Of a stretch of DNA of 64,000 bases, positions 27,764 through 37,365 are shown piece by piece (position 1 is the stretch's first letter; each line of letters begins with the position of its first letter). The stretch is taken from NCBI GenBank assembly GCA_016713025.1, contig JADJPZ010000004.1:496001-560000 (forward strand), written 5' to 3'. Source of the stretch: Saprospiraceae bacterium. GTDB lineage: Bacteria; Bacteroidota; Bacteroidia; Chitinophagales; Saprospiraceae. The notes beneath the pieces were generated by a model. It saw nothing but the letters and a program-made list of their open reading frames with translations. It searched no databases and had not been told where the DNA came from. The translations under genes were made by a program, and so were the position numbers.

Positions 27764-28976
27764 TTATGGCTGAATCAAATTATCCTCAAAGATAATTAAA
27801 ATTTCATTATGAGTAATATGCCAGTTATGAATTGGCATTGTCCATTTAACTTGAATTTGCTGAATAGCAAGATATACAGATTTCAAGGCTGCCTGATCAT
27901 TTGGAAAAAGTGTTTTGGTTTTGGTAAATTTTCTGATGGCTCTGTTGAGGCCTTCAATGGTATTAGTGGTATACATAATTTTACGAATGTTAGTAGGATA
28001 CTGAAACATGGGAGATAGATTTGACCAGTTTGCTTCCCAACTTTTAATGGCATAGGCATATTTAGACCCCCATTTTGCTTTAAAAGCTTCCAAAAGCAAT
28101 GAGAGCAGTTTCCATATTTAAAGCGGCATAAACAGTTTTTAAATCAGCCAGGAAGGCCCTTCTATCTTTCCATGGGACAAACTTCATAGAGTTTCTGATT
28201 TGATGAACGATACAAAGCTGGGATACGGTATCGGGGAAAGCAGTTTGAATGGCCTGAGTGAATCCTGTAAGATTGTCAGTGCATGCAATGAGCATCTTTT
28301 TAACGCCCCTGTCTTTGAGCTCATTTAAGACAGAAAGCCAAAACGCGGCAGACTCGTTGGCGCTCATCCAGATGCCCAAAACTTCTTTGATCCCATTGGT
28401 TTTCAGTCCTATAACGATATAAATACTCTTGTTGATGATTTTATTATCCTGCCGGATTTTAAAACAAATACAATCCATCCAAACGATGTAATAAGTATTA
28501 TCCAAAGGTCTGTTTTGCCATTCCTGGATAGCCGGAATCATTTTGTTTGTAATATCTGAAACAAAGGTTTTAGAAACGTCTAAGCCATAAATTTCCTGAA
28601 TTTGAGCTGTTATGTCATCGGTGCTCATACCTCTGCTGTAAAGAGATGTAATGACAGATTCTACTTTCTCAGTGGTAGTTTGGCCCTTGGGAACAATGAT
28701 AGGCTCAAATTCACCGTTACGATCCCGTGGAATATCCAACTCTACCTGTCCTTGTGTAGTGCGTATCTTTTTCTTATAAGACCCATTCCGGGAATTACCT
28801 GAATTAATCCCATCGGGCGAGTGTTTTGAATAGCCTAAATGATGACTTAGTTCAGCTTTTAAAAGTTCTTGAATGCCATCTTTGTAAAGGCCATTCATAA
28901 CATTGTCAAAATCATTAAGAGACTTGACATCCTGAAGAAATTCAGAGAGATTAAGATTAAATTTGTTACTTTGCAT
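27764..28976 (-). pseudogene. IS256-family (mutator-type) transposase, one frame break
   Basis: Starts at the ATG at 28976 (MQSNKFNLNLSEFLQDVK); the frame is open up to 29030. The first part (to about 28080) holds VELDIPRDRNGEFEPIIVPK, the first catalytic Asp in YIVWMDCICFKIRQDNK, the second in LIACTDNLTGFTQAIQ and the SQLCIVHQIRNS motif. The frame is lost at 28090-28091 where GG stands for an expected single G, and the second part gives EAFKAKWGSKYAYAIKSW and the catalytic Glu in NTIEGLNRAIRKFTKTK. Together about 400 residues, normal for IS256. The DDE triad is complete, so a one-base error would restore a functional enzyme. Confidence 0.82.
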
Positions 28977-29041
28977 AACTATTAAATTTGTTAGGTTAAA
29001 AAATGTGTCTGTACTTGGTCGCACAAACATATTAAAAAATT

Positions 29042-29075
29042 TTCCATCTGTGGGGGGTACCCCCCACAGATGGAA
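29042..29075. repeat. 34-bp perfect palindrome inside the IS256 right end
   Basis: TTCCATCTGTGGGGGGT followed by its exact complement, no loop. It lies between the terminal repeat and the transposase start and could block transcription entering from outside. Confidence 0.85.
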
Positions 29076-29240
29076 GCCTAACTCCTTGATACTAGTTTAC
29101 ACAATCTTTCTTACACTCCCAATTTCAGTGCAAAAATGGGATACACCCGTTGTTTTTACCCATCAAACATCTTTGCCTTAGTAGGGGAGGACTTCATTTA
29201 TATAAACTTATCTAAACGACACTGATTCAAAATTTGGGTA

Positions 29241-29687
29241 TCATTCTACGGGTGGATCATTGGTAATTTCACTATCAGGACTTGTTTCAGCATTTTCCGG
29301 ATCTGTGGTGAGGTATGCTCTTTCGTTCAGAAAATGGAACCACTTGATGACCTTCTTCATATCACTGTGATACACTCTGTCCCGGTCGTAGTCTGGTATG
29401 ATGATTTCAAAATATTTTTGTAATTCGGCATGAGAAGCATTTGCAGACGGTACAGGAAGTTCGGTTTGATGATCGAGCATGGATTGAAACACTTTGGCAA
29501 TCTCGACCGTGTCTTCTTCTGTATAGATAGCCACCGTTTCCATCGGGGTAAACTGGTGCTGTCTCACTGAACAAAATCTGGTTTTTCCGGTGTCAGGATC
29601 CGCCACGATCAGTCCATTATTTTTGGTTGCTACCAACTTAAAAAGCCCGGGAAGACCACTCACTGCTACGATATTTTTTATATTCAT
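29241..29687 (-). CDS. DUF5606 family protein
   Basis: 148 residues from the ATG at 29687; the frame is open to 29849, but a -7 box at 29715-29722 lies between, so the long version is unlikely. N-terminus MNIKNIVAVSGLPGLFKLVA is the conserved opening of DUF5606, followed by NGLIVADPDTGKTRF, QFTPMETVAIYTEE and the later motif IIPDYDRDRVYHSDMKKVIK. The C-terminus is acidic and variable. This is a small cytoplasmic protein widely kept in Bacteroidota; its biochemical role is not known. It stands alone between IS256 and a membrane glycosyltransferase-like gene. Confidence 0.85.
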   Translation of the reverse strand: MNIKNIVAVSGLPGLFKLVATKNNGLIVADPDTGKTRFCSVRQHQFTPMETVAIYTEEDTVEIAKVFQSMLDHQTELPVPSANASHAELQKYFEIIIPDYDRDRVYHSDMKKVIKWFHFLNERAYLTTDPENAETSPDSEITNDPPVE

Positions 29688-29714
29688 CTCTTGATTAAAA
29701 ATTAATAGATGGTG

Positions 29715-29722
29715 CAAAGGTA
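29715..29722 (-). promoter_or_regulatory. -7 box of the DUF5606 gene
   Basis: Reads TACCTTTG on the minus strand, 28 bp before the ATG at 29687; it fixes the start. Confidence 0.55.
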
Positions 29723-29875
29723 AATTTTTTATGAATTTGGTGGTAAGTTTTTTCTCAATTGGCATTAGCTCAGTACAGAACTCTTGTTTCCCGAAGACGG
29801 TGTCAAGCAAAGCTTGATCTCCACTTCGTTCCGAATTGAGCGCATCCACTTCGGTGGAGGAACCGAAATCACTTT

Positions 29876-31444
29876 TTACTTCATCCGAAATACTTTCCCA
29901 CTTTTATTTTCAAATACCTTCGGAAAGATCGTATCACAGTGACGAATATCATCCGGTAATGTCTCCCAGTTGGTATTGCTGAGGTAATTGGTCATTCCAT
30001 TCATAATGAGATATTTAGAAATATCAGGATCAAGAGCTGTAGTATCCAAAGCTTTGAAAGATATAAAGGTGTTCATGGAGGTGTCATATCCACTATGAAA
30101 GCTTCCGATGGTAGCGTTTACATGATCAGTGACGATATATTTTTTGTGTTGGATACTATCCATGGTATAAAAATTGAGTGCCTTTTGGCTTTTGTAGTCA
30201 GTAGTGTTGTTGTACTCTGCGTTATTTACTACAACTGACATCATACCGACCATCCAAAACAACAACATCCACTTTCTATATCCAAAGTAAGCCGCAATCA
30301 AAGCACCTGAGAGAGGTAAAAACAGCCACCAGGTTTGTTCCATGTTATTGTCAATAGATATGTACAATTGCAGCACAAGGAAGACCACCATGATGATGAG
30401 ATCAGATTGTGATATTTTACCTGAAAGCTCAGCACCATGTGCAATAAGAAGAACACCTACTGGTAAGATAAACATAAAATGTCTTGGATCCGGGCACAAT
30501 GGCACATAGGATGTATAAGAAATGGACATAAAATTGGCCAATAACAGCAGTGATGTAAAACTGAGTGATAAAAACCTGGCCTTGTCATCTTTTCTTCTGA
30601 ACAAAAGTATTATAAAAATTGCCGGGATCATGTACATATTTCTAATAAATTCGACCCACAACTGGTATCCGATTCTTTTCATCACGGCATCCAAAGGCAA
30701 CTGATCATAAGCACAGGGAGATAAATACTGACCAGCAAAAATTGATTTCACTCTGATCAAAGCGTCTCCAAATATCCAGTAAGATCCCAGAAGATACAAA
30801 ATACCAAATGAAAATAAACCAGCTGCAGCAGATATCCAAAACTTTCGGGATTGCTCTTTTCCTAAGTCGTAGATGGCGATCAGGAGAAAATATGGATAAA
30901 ATATCAATATGGTTTCTTTTGACAGAATGGTGAGTATGATACCCGCCACAAAAAGCTGCCATCGAAATCTGATGCCCGGCAACTTGTATTTTTCGGCATA
31001 CATGGCACAAAATGACGTAAAAAAACCCAGTTCTGTCATGAGATCAGGCATGGGTTTTTCAACATACATCATATGCATAGGTGCCACACAAAGAAATAAC
31101 ATAGCCATCCATTGCGCATAATAATCCAGGTGTTTTATTAAGACAATCACCCAAACGGCAATACCGAGTAAAGGCAACAAACCGATCAAAAAATTTGCAA
31201 AATCATTCATGCCAAATGTAAGATAAGATGCCGCAAGTGGCACGACGATGCCATATCTATAGGCATACTGTGTGTCATGACCATACACTCCTTTTGTCAG
31301 GTCAGCAGCCAGACGGGAATATTCCATATCGTCATAACCGAAATATCCTCCATGAAAAAATATAAAATGCAATACATAAGTCAAGATGACAAATAGTAAA
31401 AACCAAACAGGCGAATTCAGATATTGATGTGTATGTTTTGTCAT
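29876..31444 (-). CDS. GT-C type membrane glycosyltransferase-like protein
   Basis: 522 residues with about 11-12 hydrophobic helices over the first 400 residues and a soluble C-terminal part of about 120 residues. The first outer loop after helix 1 has GYFGYDDMEYSRLA, resembling the catalytic acidic loop of GT-C glycosyltransferases of the PMT/ArnT type (GT39/GT83), and CPDPRHFMFILP near residue 320 is a typical later loop. It would use a lipid-linked sugar donor in the inner membrane and act on the periplasmic side. No lipid-sugar synthesis genes are nearby, so the acceptor is unknown. Fold assignment is moderately sure; substrate open. Confidence 0.6.
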   Translation of the reverse strand: MTKHTHQYLNSPVWFLLFVILTYVLHFIFFHGGYFGYDDMEYSRLAADLTKGVYGHDTQYAYRYGIVVPLAASYLTFGMNDFANFLIGLLPLLGIAVWVIVLIKHLDYYAQWMAMLFLCVAPMHMMYVEKPMPDLMTELGFFTSFCAMYAEKYKLPGIRFRWQLFVAGIILTILSKETILIFYPYFLLIAIYDLGKEQSRKFWISAAAGLFSFGILYLLGSYWIFGDALIRVKSIFAGQYLSPCAYDQLPLDAVMKRIGYQLWVEFIRNMYMIPAIFIILLFRRKDDKARFLSLSFTSLLLLANFMSISYTSYVPLCPDPRHFMFILPVGVLLIAHGAELSGKISQSDLIIMVVFLVLQLYISIDNNMEQTWWLFLPLSGALIAAYFGYRKWMLLFWMVGMMSVVVNNAEYNNTTDYKSQKALNFYTMDSIQHKKYIVTDHVNATIGSFHSGYDTSMNTFISFKALDTTALDPDISKYLIMNGMTNYLSNTNWETLPDDIRHCDTIFPKVFENKSGKVFRMK

Positions 31445-31575
31445 TAGAAATCTACAGTTACAAGTTTTCTACATTGCAAATGATATATTATGAATGATAA
31501 ATATTTGCTGTCACCTTGATCAACAAATTTTATTTCTGATGATAACCACATAGAAGTTTTAGACTTTTTTTCGAT

Positions 31576-32187
31576 CTATTCACTTTCAACTTCAAATAGC
31601 TCAAAAATCCCCATCCCCAATCTTTGGAAATCATAAAGGATGTTTTCAGGTACGAGAGAATTGTGTGAGTAGAAAATCAAGTAGTAGTTGGCGGCTTCAA
31701 TAGACCAACCACTAGTCCTGGAAAAAAATTTCAGAATTTGATCATTGAATGTATGTCTTATGAAATCTTCATTCTCCCCACTAAGGTGATAATTTTCTGA
31801 GAAAGAAGGATATTGTTCAAAATCAATGTCTTCCCAACCAAGATAAGCTGCTATCCGATGGCCAAAGTGTTCGGGTTTCATATAGAATTGTGGTAGACCA
31901 AGTTTTTTAGAATTTACAAAAAAGACTGTTTGGTCATATGATACCGAAGATTTCCCTGTTGAGATGGTGTATTTATAATCAAAGATATTGATTTCTGTGT
32001 CAAGGGAGGGAGATTTTTGTTGGCTGAGGTTTCTGATTTTGCCATTTCCGTGACTGAAAAGCTCAAAACCTTTGAGATAGGCTTTTGTCCCGAATTCGTC
32101 AATGTCCAGGTATTGGAGTCCGCGCACCTGACAGAGACTTCTGTATTTTTCTTTTCGGAGTTCTTCTTTTTTACTTTGTCCAAACAT
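31576..32187 (-). CDS. Hypothetical cytoplasmic protein
   Basis: 203 residues from the ATG at 32187 (MFGQSKKEELRKEKYRSLCQ); an ATG at 32211 lies within the -7 box 32209-32216 and cannot be the start. No signal peptide or membrane helix. The sequence has a beta-rich middle (DYKYTISTGKSSVSYDQTVF, VNSKKLGLPQFYMKPEHFGH) and a C-terminal segment with aromatic residues (SIEAANYYLIFYSHNSLVPE). I do not recognise a family. It lies alone between a GT-C gene and repeat DNA. Confidence 0.6.
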   Translation of the reverse strand: MFGQSKKEELRKEKYRSLCQVRGLQYLDIDEFGTKAYLKGFELFSHGNGKIRNLSQQKSPSLDTEINIFDYKYTISTGKSSVSYDQTVFFVNSKKLGLPQFYMKPEHFGHRIAAYLGWEDIDFEQYPSFSENYHLSGENEDFIRHTFNDQILKFFSRTSGWSIEAANYYLIFYSHNSLVPENILYDFQRLGMGIFELFEVESE

Positions 32188-32208
32188 AACCTGACCTTTT
32201 AAAGGTGT

Positions 32209-32216
32209 CAAAGATA
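32209..32216 (-). promoter_or_regulatory. -7 box of the 31576-32187 gene
   Basis: Reads TATCTTTG on the minus strand, 22 bp before the ATG at 32187. Confidence 0.5.
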
Positions 32217-32315
32217 GAAGAGAAGTTCTAAAATCACAATTTTTGTTACAATTTACTTCGATAATTAAAAACTGATTATGAACAAGATTGAGATTTTCTC
32301 TTTTACATTTTTTAC

Positions 32316-32398
32316 TTAAGGGTCGCCCTTCGGGACGCTCCTCAGTCGAAAAAGGTCATTCGACCACTAAGCCGACGAAGGAGGACCGGTGAGCGATT
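32316..32398 (+). repeat. Solitary REP unit
   Basis: CTTAAGGGTCGCCCTTCGGG, ACGCTCCTCAGTCGAAAAAG, then CGACCACTAAGCCGACGAAG and GACCGGTGAGCGA: one full unit of the array at 20.8-22.6 kb, 10 kb away and without a transposase. Confidence 0.85.
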
Positions 32399-32500
32399 CG
32401 GGTAAAACCGTGTCTGCATTGGATTGGGCGGGCAGGAATGAGAGCGCATAAATCATATCTCTGAAACTTCTTAAATTCCTAGAAAATGAAGGAAGAGGTA

Positions 32501-32655
32501 AGAGTATGTTTAAATTTTTATTGCCTTAAAATCAATATATTATGAACCTGGCTTCAAAATAATCGCCTCATTTAGTTCACTAAATTCGTTAATTATTTTA
32601 TCGCCAGAACCATAATCTCTTGATTTACAACTAAAAAAAATTTTAAACATACTCT
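32501..32655. repeat. 155-bp MITE-like element with AGAGTATGTTTAAA terminal inverted repeats
   Basis: Left end AGAGTATGTTTAAATTTTT (32501-32519), right end AAAATTTTAAACATACTCT ending at 32655. No ORF. Same terminus as 7820-8153 and 58328. Confidence 0.7.
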
Positions 32656-32695
32656 AAATCTGACAATGTAGAATTGTGCTTACAAAAATTTTATA

Positions 32696-32703
32696 TAGCT
32701 TTG
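32696..32703 (+). promoter_or_regulatory. -7 box upstream of the methyltransferase
   Basis: TAGCTTTG; it lies inside the longest possible reading frame and suggests that translation starts at the TTG at 32722. Confidence 0.4.
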
Positions 32704-32721
32704 CCGCTAAAAAAAAGCACA

Positions 32722-33561
32722 TTGGACATCCGCAGGAAAATTTATTATTTTTTATCACCGGATTTAAGATATTTGGTCAGGCGAATATATTATTGGCCAT
32801 TGGACTTATTTAGTTCATTCAAACCCCAAAAAAATTGTATTCAACCACCCAAAGGATTGATTTATACTGGTTCAGGAGATTTTGAAAAAACTGGACAACA
32901 ATTTAAAGAAATATTTATAAGACATTGCGGGCTTTTACCAGATCATCATGTGCTTGATGTAGGTTCCGGCATTGGCCGAATTGCTATTCCACTCACAGGA
33001 TATATTAGCAATGCAGGAAGATATGAGGGCTTTGATATTGTAAGGACCGGGGTCGATTGGTGTAAAAAAAACATCACTTCCACATATCCTAATTTCCGAT
33101 TTACACATATTGACCTGAAAAATGATCTCTATAATCTTAGTACAGATCAAAAGGCACAGAATTTCATCTTTCCTTATGAAGACAATAGTTTTGATTTGGT
33201 AATACTGACATCGGTTTTTACACATATGATGCCTGAAGATATGGAAAACTATTTGACGCAGATTTCAAGGGTATTAAAGCCGGGAGGTAGGTGTATGATG
33301 ACAATGTTTATATTAAATGAGATAAGTACAGCTAAAATGATGTCCAACGGTGGTCTTATCTTTAATTTTGATTTCGGGCATTATAGCCTGTTGGACAAAG
33401 ATGTTAAAGAAGCCAACATAGCTTTCAAAGAAGAGTATATTTTACATCTTTTGGAAAAAAACAAATTAAGAGTGACGCTTATAGAATATGGTTATTGGTC
33501 AGGGAGGGAAAAACATAGTTGTTTTGATTTTCAGGACATCATCATTGTAACAAATGATTGA
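32722..33561 (+). CDS. Class I SAM-dependent methyltransferase
   Basis: About 279 residues from a TTG at 32722; a TTG at 32674 is also in frame but lies before a -7 box at 32696. After a basic N-terminal part (LDIRRKIYYFLSPDLRYL) comes the Rossmann-fold SAM site HVLDVGSGIGRIAIPL (about residues 77-92 from 32722), the acidic strand-2 residue in YEGFDIV and motif IV/post-motif FDLVILTSVFTHMMPEDM. LKPGGRCMMTMF closes the fold. It belongs to the Methyltransf_11/25 type; the substrate could be a lipid, sugar or small molecule. No biosynthetic cluster surrounds it. Confidence 0.85.
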   Translation: MDIRRKIYYFLSPDLRYLVRRIYYWPLDLFSSFKPQKNCIQPPKGLIYTGSGDFEKTGQQFKEIFIRHCGLLPDHHVLDVGSGIGRIAIPLTGYISNAGRYEGFDIVRTGVDWCKKNITSTYPNFRFTHIDLKNDLYNLSTDQKAQNFIFPYEDNSFDLVILTSVFTHMMPEDMENYLTQISRVLKPGGRCMMTMFILNEISTAKMMSNGGLIFNFDFGHYSLLDKDVKEANIAFKEEYILHLLEKNKLRVTLIEYGYWSGREKHSCFDFQDIIIVTND

Positions 33562-33654
33562 TGAGAACAACCTTCGAAATATATTAGAATAATTCTAAAT
33601 AATATTATATTAAATTTTACAAATATATTCCTATATTAAAAGTTTAAACCTTTT

Positions 33655-33662
33655 TATATTTG
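33655..33662 (+). promoter_or_regulatory. -7 box of the nqr operon
   Basis: TATATTTG, 47 bp before the nqrA ATG. Transcription would begin before the extended N-terminus of NqrA, supporting that extension. Confidence 0.55.
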
Positions 33663-33709
33663 CGGCATTTTTAAGAAAATTCTTTAAATCAATCAATCTG
33701 TATAACAGC

Positions 33710-35326
33710 ATGAATAAGCTGAAACTCACTTTAAGCTTTTTTTTATTAACACACATTATTTCTGCTCAATCCGCCTCATCAGGTAGCAATATGCTTCTAT
33801 ATGGTGTTGTGGGTACTTGTGTTGTGTTATTTATCTGGGCTATGTTTGGTCTTGCTTCCAATCTTCTGAAGATAGAAGCTATGAAAAATGGTATTGATCC
33901 TGAAATATCAAACATAGGAATATTGCCTACAATAAAGGATTTTATCAGTCCGAAAAGACCTAAATTTGCGCAAGCAGGTAGTTTTCACCACTTCACAAAA
34001 GGTCACGATATCAATCTTGCAGGAAAACCATCTGATAAAATAGAAAGAATAAATGTCACAAGATACGCTATCAAACCGACTGACTTTCATGGTATGTCAC
34101 CCATCCCAAAGGTAGAACCAGAAGTAGGAGCAGAAGTAAAAGCCGGTGATGTCTTATTTTATGATAAAAAGAGACCTGAAATCAAATATTGTGCTCCTGT
34201 AAGCGGAGAGATAGTAGAAGTAAAAAGAGGGGAAAAAAGATCTATTGCTGAGGTCATTATACTGGCAGATAAAGCAGTGAGCTATAAAAAAGTACAAACT
34301 CCGGATATCAATGCTGAAAGGGCAACACTTGTGGAGTTTATGGCTGAAAACGGACTTTGGCCATTGATCAATGAAAGACCATTTGACATGGTACCTGATT
34401 TGGATACCATCCCGGCAAACATTTTTATCAGTACCTTTGATACAGCACCATTAGCACCGGACAATAACACTATCGTTAAAGGCAACGAAGCAGCTTTCCA
34501 GAAAGGTTTGGACGTGTTGACAAAATTGACATCGGGCAAAGTTCATTTAGGATTAGATGGACGTGGTACTGCACCATCGCCTGCCTTCTCAGAAGCACAA
34601 GGTGTAGCAAAACATTGGTTTGCCGGACCGCATCCTGCAGGTAATGTAGGCGTGCATATACACCATGTGGCTCCGATCAAAGGACATGACAGAGTATGGA
34701 CCTTACCGGTACAAAATGTAATCACCATAGGCCAGATGTTTTTATCAGGCCAGTACCATGCTGACAGAATCATCGCACTCACAGGTGCTGAACTAAACGA
34801 CCCTAAGTATGTGCACACTTATCAGGGAGCAAGTGTGGCTGATTTGCTGAAGGGCAATATCGTAGGTGACAATAACAGAATCATTTCAGGTGATGTGCTT
34901 TCAGGACAACAAGTAGGAGAAGATGGATTCCTTGGATTTAATGCAGACCAGGTCACTGTAGTGAAAGAAGGACGTGAATACGAGATGTTTGGCTGGTTAT
35001 TGCCGTTGGCACCGAGACCAAGTGTATCAGGGACAATGCCTTCATATGGTGGTCCGGATACTGAGTTTGAAGCCAATACCAATACTCACGGTGAGAAGCG
35101 TGCATTTGTAGTTTCAGGTCAATATGAAAATTTATTGCCCATGGACATCTATCCTCAGCATCTCATGAAAGCCATCATTACCGGTAATATAGAGAAAATG
35201 GAAGGTTTGGGTATCACAGAACTGACAGAAGAAGATGTAGCTTTATGTGAATTTGCATGTACATCAAAAAATCCGTTACAGAGCCTGCTCAGAGATGGAT
35301 TAAACAATCTAAAAGAACAATTATAA
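33710..35326 (+). CDS. nqrA: Na+-translocating NADH:quinone reductase subunit A with N-terminal signal/anchor extension
   Basis: 538 residues against about 450 in typical NqrA. The canonical domain begins near residue 92 (HHFTKGHDINLAGKP) and shows the usual NqrA sequence, for example CAPVSGEIVEVKRGEKRSIA and HWFAGPHPAGNVGVHIHHV. In front are an apparent cleavable signal peptide (LTLSFFLLTHIISAQ) and a transmembrane helix (MLLYGVVGTCVVLFIWAMFG, about 29-48). This predicts a periplasmic N-terminus, one helix and a cytoplasmic NqrA domain, so the normally peripheral subunit would be tethered to the membrane. First gene of nqrABCDEF. The complex oxidises NADH, reduces quinone and pumps Na+. Confidence 0.93.
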   Translation: MNKLKLTLSFFLLTHIISAQSASSGSNMLLYGVVGTCVVLFIWAMFGLASNLLKIEAMKNGIDPEISNIGILPTIKDFISPKRPKFAQAGSFHHFTKGHDINLAGKPSDKIERINVTRYAIKPTDFHGMSPIPKVEPEVGAEVKAGDVLFYDKKRPEIKYCAPVSGEIVEVKRGEKRSIAEVIILADKAVSYKKVQTPDINAERATLVEFMAENGLWPLINERPFDMVPDLDTIPANIFISTFDTAPLAPDNNTIVKGNEAAFQKGLDVLTKLTSGKVHLGLDGRGTAPSPAFSEAQGVAKHWFAGPHPAGNVGVHIHHVAPIKGHDRVWTLPVQNVITIGQMFLSGQYHADRIIALTGAELNDPKYVHTYQGASVADLLKGNIVGDNNRIISGDVLSGQQVGEDGFLGFNADQVTVVKEGREYEMFGWLLPLAPRPSVSGTMPSYGGPDTEFEANTNTHGEKRAFVVSGQYENLLPMDIYPQHLMKAIITGNIEKMEGLGITELTEEDVALCEFACTSKNPLQSLLRDGLNNLKEQL

Positions 35327-35356
35327 TATCAAAAAGTAAGTAGTATATAATAAGAC

Positions 35357-36607
35357 ATGGGATTATTAGAATTTATTAAAAAAATAGAACCGGATAAGAA
35401 GAAGAGTCCATTGCTGCACACGGCATATGACGCTTTTTTTACCTTCGCCTACGCTCCTGACACGGTTACTAAAGCAGGTACACATATCAAAGACGGTATG
35501 GATCTCAAGAGATTGATGGTCGTAGTGGTGATTGCAATGCAATTGTGTTATCTTTTTGGTACGTACAATATTGGACATCAGCACTTTGTAGCTGCAGGTG
35601 AGTACTTAGGATTTATTGAAGGATTTCATCTGAAGTTAGCCCATGGACTTATCAAAATGCTACCAATATATGTGGTCAGCATGGTGGTGGGATTGGGTAT
35701 TGAATTTTATTTTGCAGCTAAAAAAGGCCATGCAGTAGAAGAAGGATATCTTGTGACGGGAGCTTTGATTCCGTTGATCATGCCCCCTGATATACCTTTG
35801 TGGATTCTGGCAATGTCTATCGCATTTGCAGTCATCATAGGCAAAGAAGCTTTTGGAGGCACAGGAATGAATATATGGAACATTGCCTTATTATCAAGAG
35901 TGTTCGTGTTTTTTGCTTATCCATTGACCATAGCGGGTGACCAGTGTTGGATATCGGGATTTGAGAAAATCGGAGATGGTGCAGCTGTAAATTATGGTTG
36001 GTGGCATACGGGATTTTTTAATTCTATTTTTGAGGCAATTGGATTAACAACATTTGACGCTACCAGTACTGTCATCAATGGTTATAGTGGAGCTACACCT
36101 CTGGCATTAGCTTATGAAGGAGGTTGGGAAAAAGTAACTGCCACATTTAGTGAAAGTCAAATGATTTGGGGAGCGATTCCCGGTTCAATAGGAGAGACGA
36201 GTAAGGTATTGATCATCATTGGTGCATTGATCTTACTGTTGACAAAAGTGGCATCCTGGAGAATTATGGCAGGAATGATGGTAGGACTTATTGGTACATC
36301 CTGGTTGCTCAACGCATTAGGCAGTACACCTTTTATGACAGTCACATGGACACAACACCTGATGATGGGATCGTTCTTATTTGCGATGGCATTTATGGCT
36401 ACTGACCCGGTAACTGCAGCTACTACCAATACAGGAAAGTGGATATATGGTATTTTGATAGGATTTATAGGATTGATCATCAGAGTGATGAACCCAGCTT
36501 ATCCTGAAGGATGGATGTTGGCTATTCTCTTCCTGAATACTTTTGCCCCAACTATAGATTATTTTGTATTAGAATCAAACATCAAAAAAAGATTGAGCCG
36601 TGCATAG
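35357..36607 (+). CDS. nqrB: Na+-NQR subunit B
   Basis: 416 residues, ten-helix membrane subunit. Typical sequences are the N-terminal GLLEFIKKIEPDKKKSP, VVSMVVGLGIEFYFAAKKGH and LIPLIMPPDIPLWILAMSIA. The SGAT motif near residues 243-246 (INGYSGATPLALA) is the site where FMN is covalently linked through a phosphoester to Thr. NqrB carries a central part of the electron path and the sodium channel and binds quinone. It starts 30 bp after nqrA and its stop overlaps the nqrC start by 8 bp, so translation is coupled. Confidence 0.95.
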   Translation: MGLLEFIKKIEPDKKKSPLLHTAYDAFFTFAYAPDTVTKAGTHIKDGMDLKRLMVVVVIAMQLCYLFGTYNIGHQHFVAAGEYLGFIEGFHLKLAHGLIKMLPIYVVSMVVGLGIEFYFAAKKGHAVEEGYLVTGALIPLIMPPDIPLWILAMSIAFAVIIGKEAFGGTGMNIWNIALLSRVFVFFAYPLTIAGDQCWISGFEKIGDGAAVNYGWWHTGFFNSIFEAIGLTTFDATSTVINGYSGATPLALAYEGGWEKVTATFSESQMIWGAIPGSIGETSKVLIIIGALILLLTKVASWRIMAGMMVGLIGTSWLLNALGSTPFMTVTWTQHLMMGSFLFAMAFMATDPVTAATTNTGKWIYGILIGFIGLIIRVMNPAYPEGWMLAILFLNTFAPTIDYFVLESNIKKRLSRA

Positions 36608-37358
36608 TACCAGTTATATAATACGATTCACACTGATCATGACAGTCATAGTTGCGGCTGTACTCTCACTTATGGTATCGGGTCTTAAAGACATCCATAC
36701 TGAAAACGAATCAGTGTACAATAAAAAAGGAATTCTGTCTGCTGTAGCGACACAGTTGGGCAAGGAAGTAAATACTCTTTCTAATGCCGAAGTACAAAAG
36801 ATCTTCGAATCACAAATCACCCAGAAAGCTATCAACAGCAAAGGTGAAGAGTTAACACCGGAGCAAGTGAAGAGCATGACGGGAGCATCTTCAGTAGTGG
36901 ATATTGACTTAGGAAAGGAAAACAAAAAACCTGTTGACCAAAGAGTATTTCCAATGTTTACGTTTAAAGCTGCAGACAATAAGACTTACAATATTATCTA
37001 TGCCAGAGGGAAAGGACTTTGGGATGAGATATGGGGATACATCACACTGGACAGTGACTTGAACACTATTGCAGGCCAGGCATTTGATCATAAAGGTGAG
37101 ACTCCTGGCCTTGGTGCAGAGATCAAAGATAATAAGTCGTGGTATACACAGTTTACTGGGAAAAAACTATACAACGAAGCGGGCGAATATAAATCCGTAG
37201 CTGTGGTAAAAGGAGGCGTAAAAAATAAAAATCACGAAGTAGATGCAATTTCCGGTGCTACCATCACCGGAAACGGAGTAGATGAAATGCTTGACAGGGG
37301 CTTGGCATACTATGAGCCTTACATTAAAAAGAATAAAAAAGCAGAACCACAAAAATAA
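36600..37358 (+). CDS. nqrC: Na+-NQR subunit C
   Basis: 252 residues from a GTG that overlaps the end of nqrB by 8 bp. One N-terminal membrane helix (FTLIMTVIVAAVLSLMVSGL) and a periplasmic FMN-binding domain with GLWDEIWGYITLD and the covalent flavin motif DAISGATITGNGV; the Thr near residue 220 takes FMN. NqrC passes electrons between NqrD/E iron site and NqrB. The last residues are Lys-rich (YIKKNKKAEPQK). Confidence 0.95.
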   Translation: MHSTSYIIRFTLIMTVIVAAVLSLMVSGLKDIHTENESVYNKKGILSAVATQLGKEVNTLSNAEVQKIFESQITQKAINSKGEELTPEQVKSMTGASSVVDIDLGKENKKPVDQRVFPMFTFKAADNKTYNIIYARGKGLWDEIWGYITLDSDLNTIAGQAFDHKGETPGLGAEIKDNKSWYTQFTGKKLYNEAGEYKSVAVVKGGVKNKNHEVDAISGATITGNGVDEMLDRGLAYYEPYIKKNKKAEPQK

Positions 37359-37365
37359 TAAAAAG

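Larger units (their letters stand above)
27740..29104 (-). mobile_element. IS256-family insertion sequence
   Basis: 1365 bp between TTGTGTAAAC (27740) and its inverse GTTTACACAA (29095-29104); the match continues imperfectly inward (CAAAGAATTATGGCT against CAAGGAGTTAGGCT). Size and position of the transposase fit IS256. No clear 8-9-bp target duplication was found. Confidence 0.75.

Noticed and set aside
29688..29849. N-terminal extension of the DUF5606 protein
   Set aside because: A -7 box at 29715-29722 lies inside it and the family begins at the ATG at 29687.
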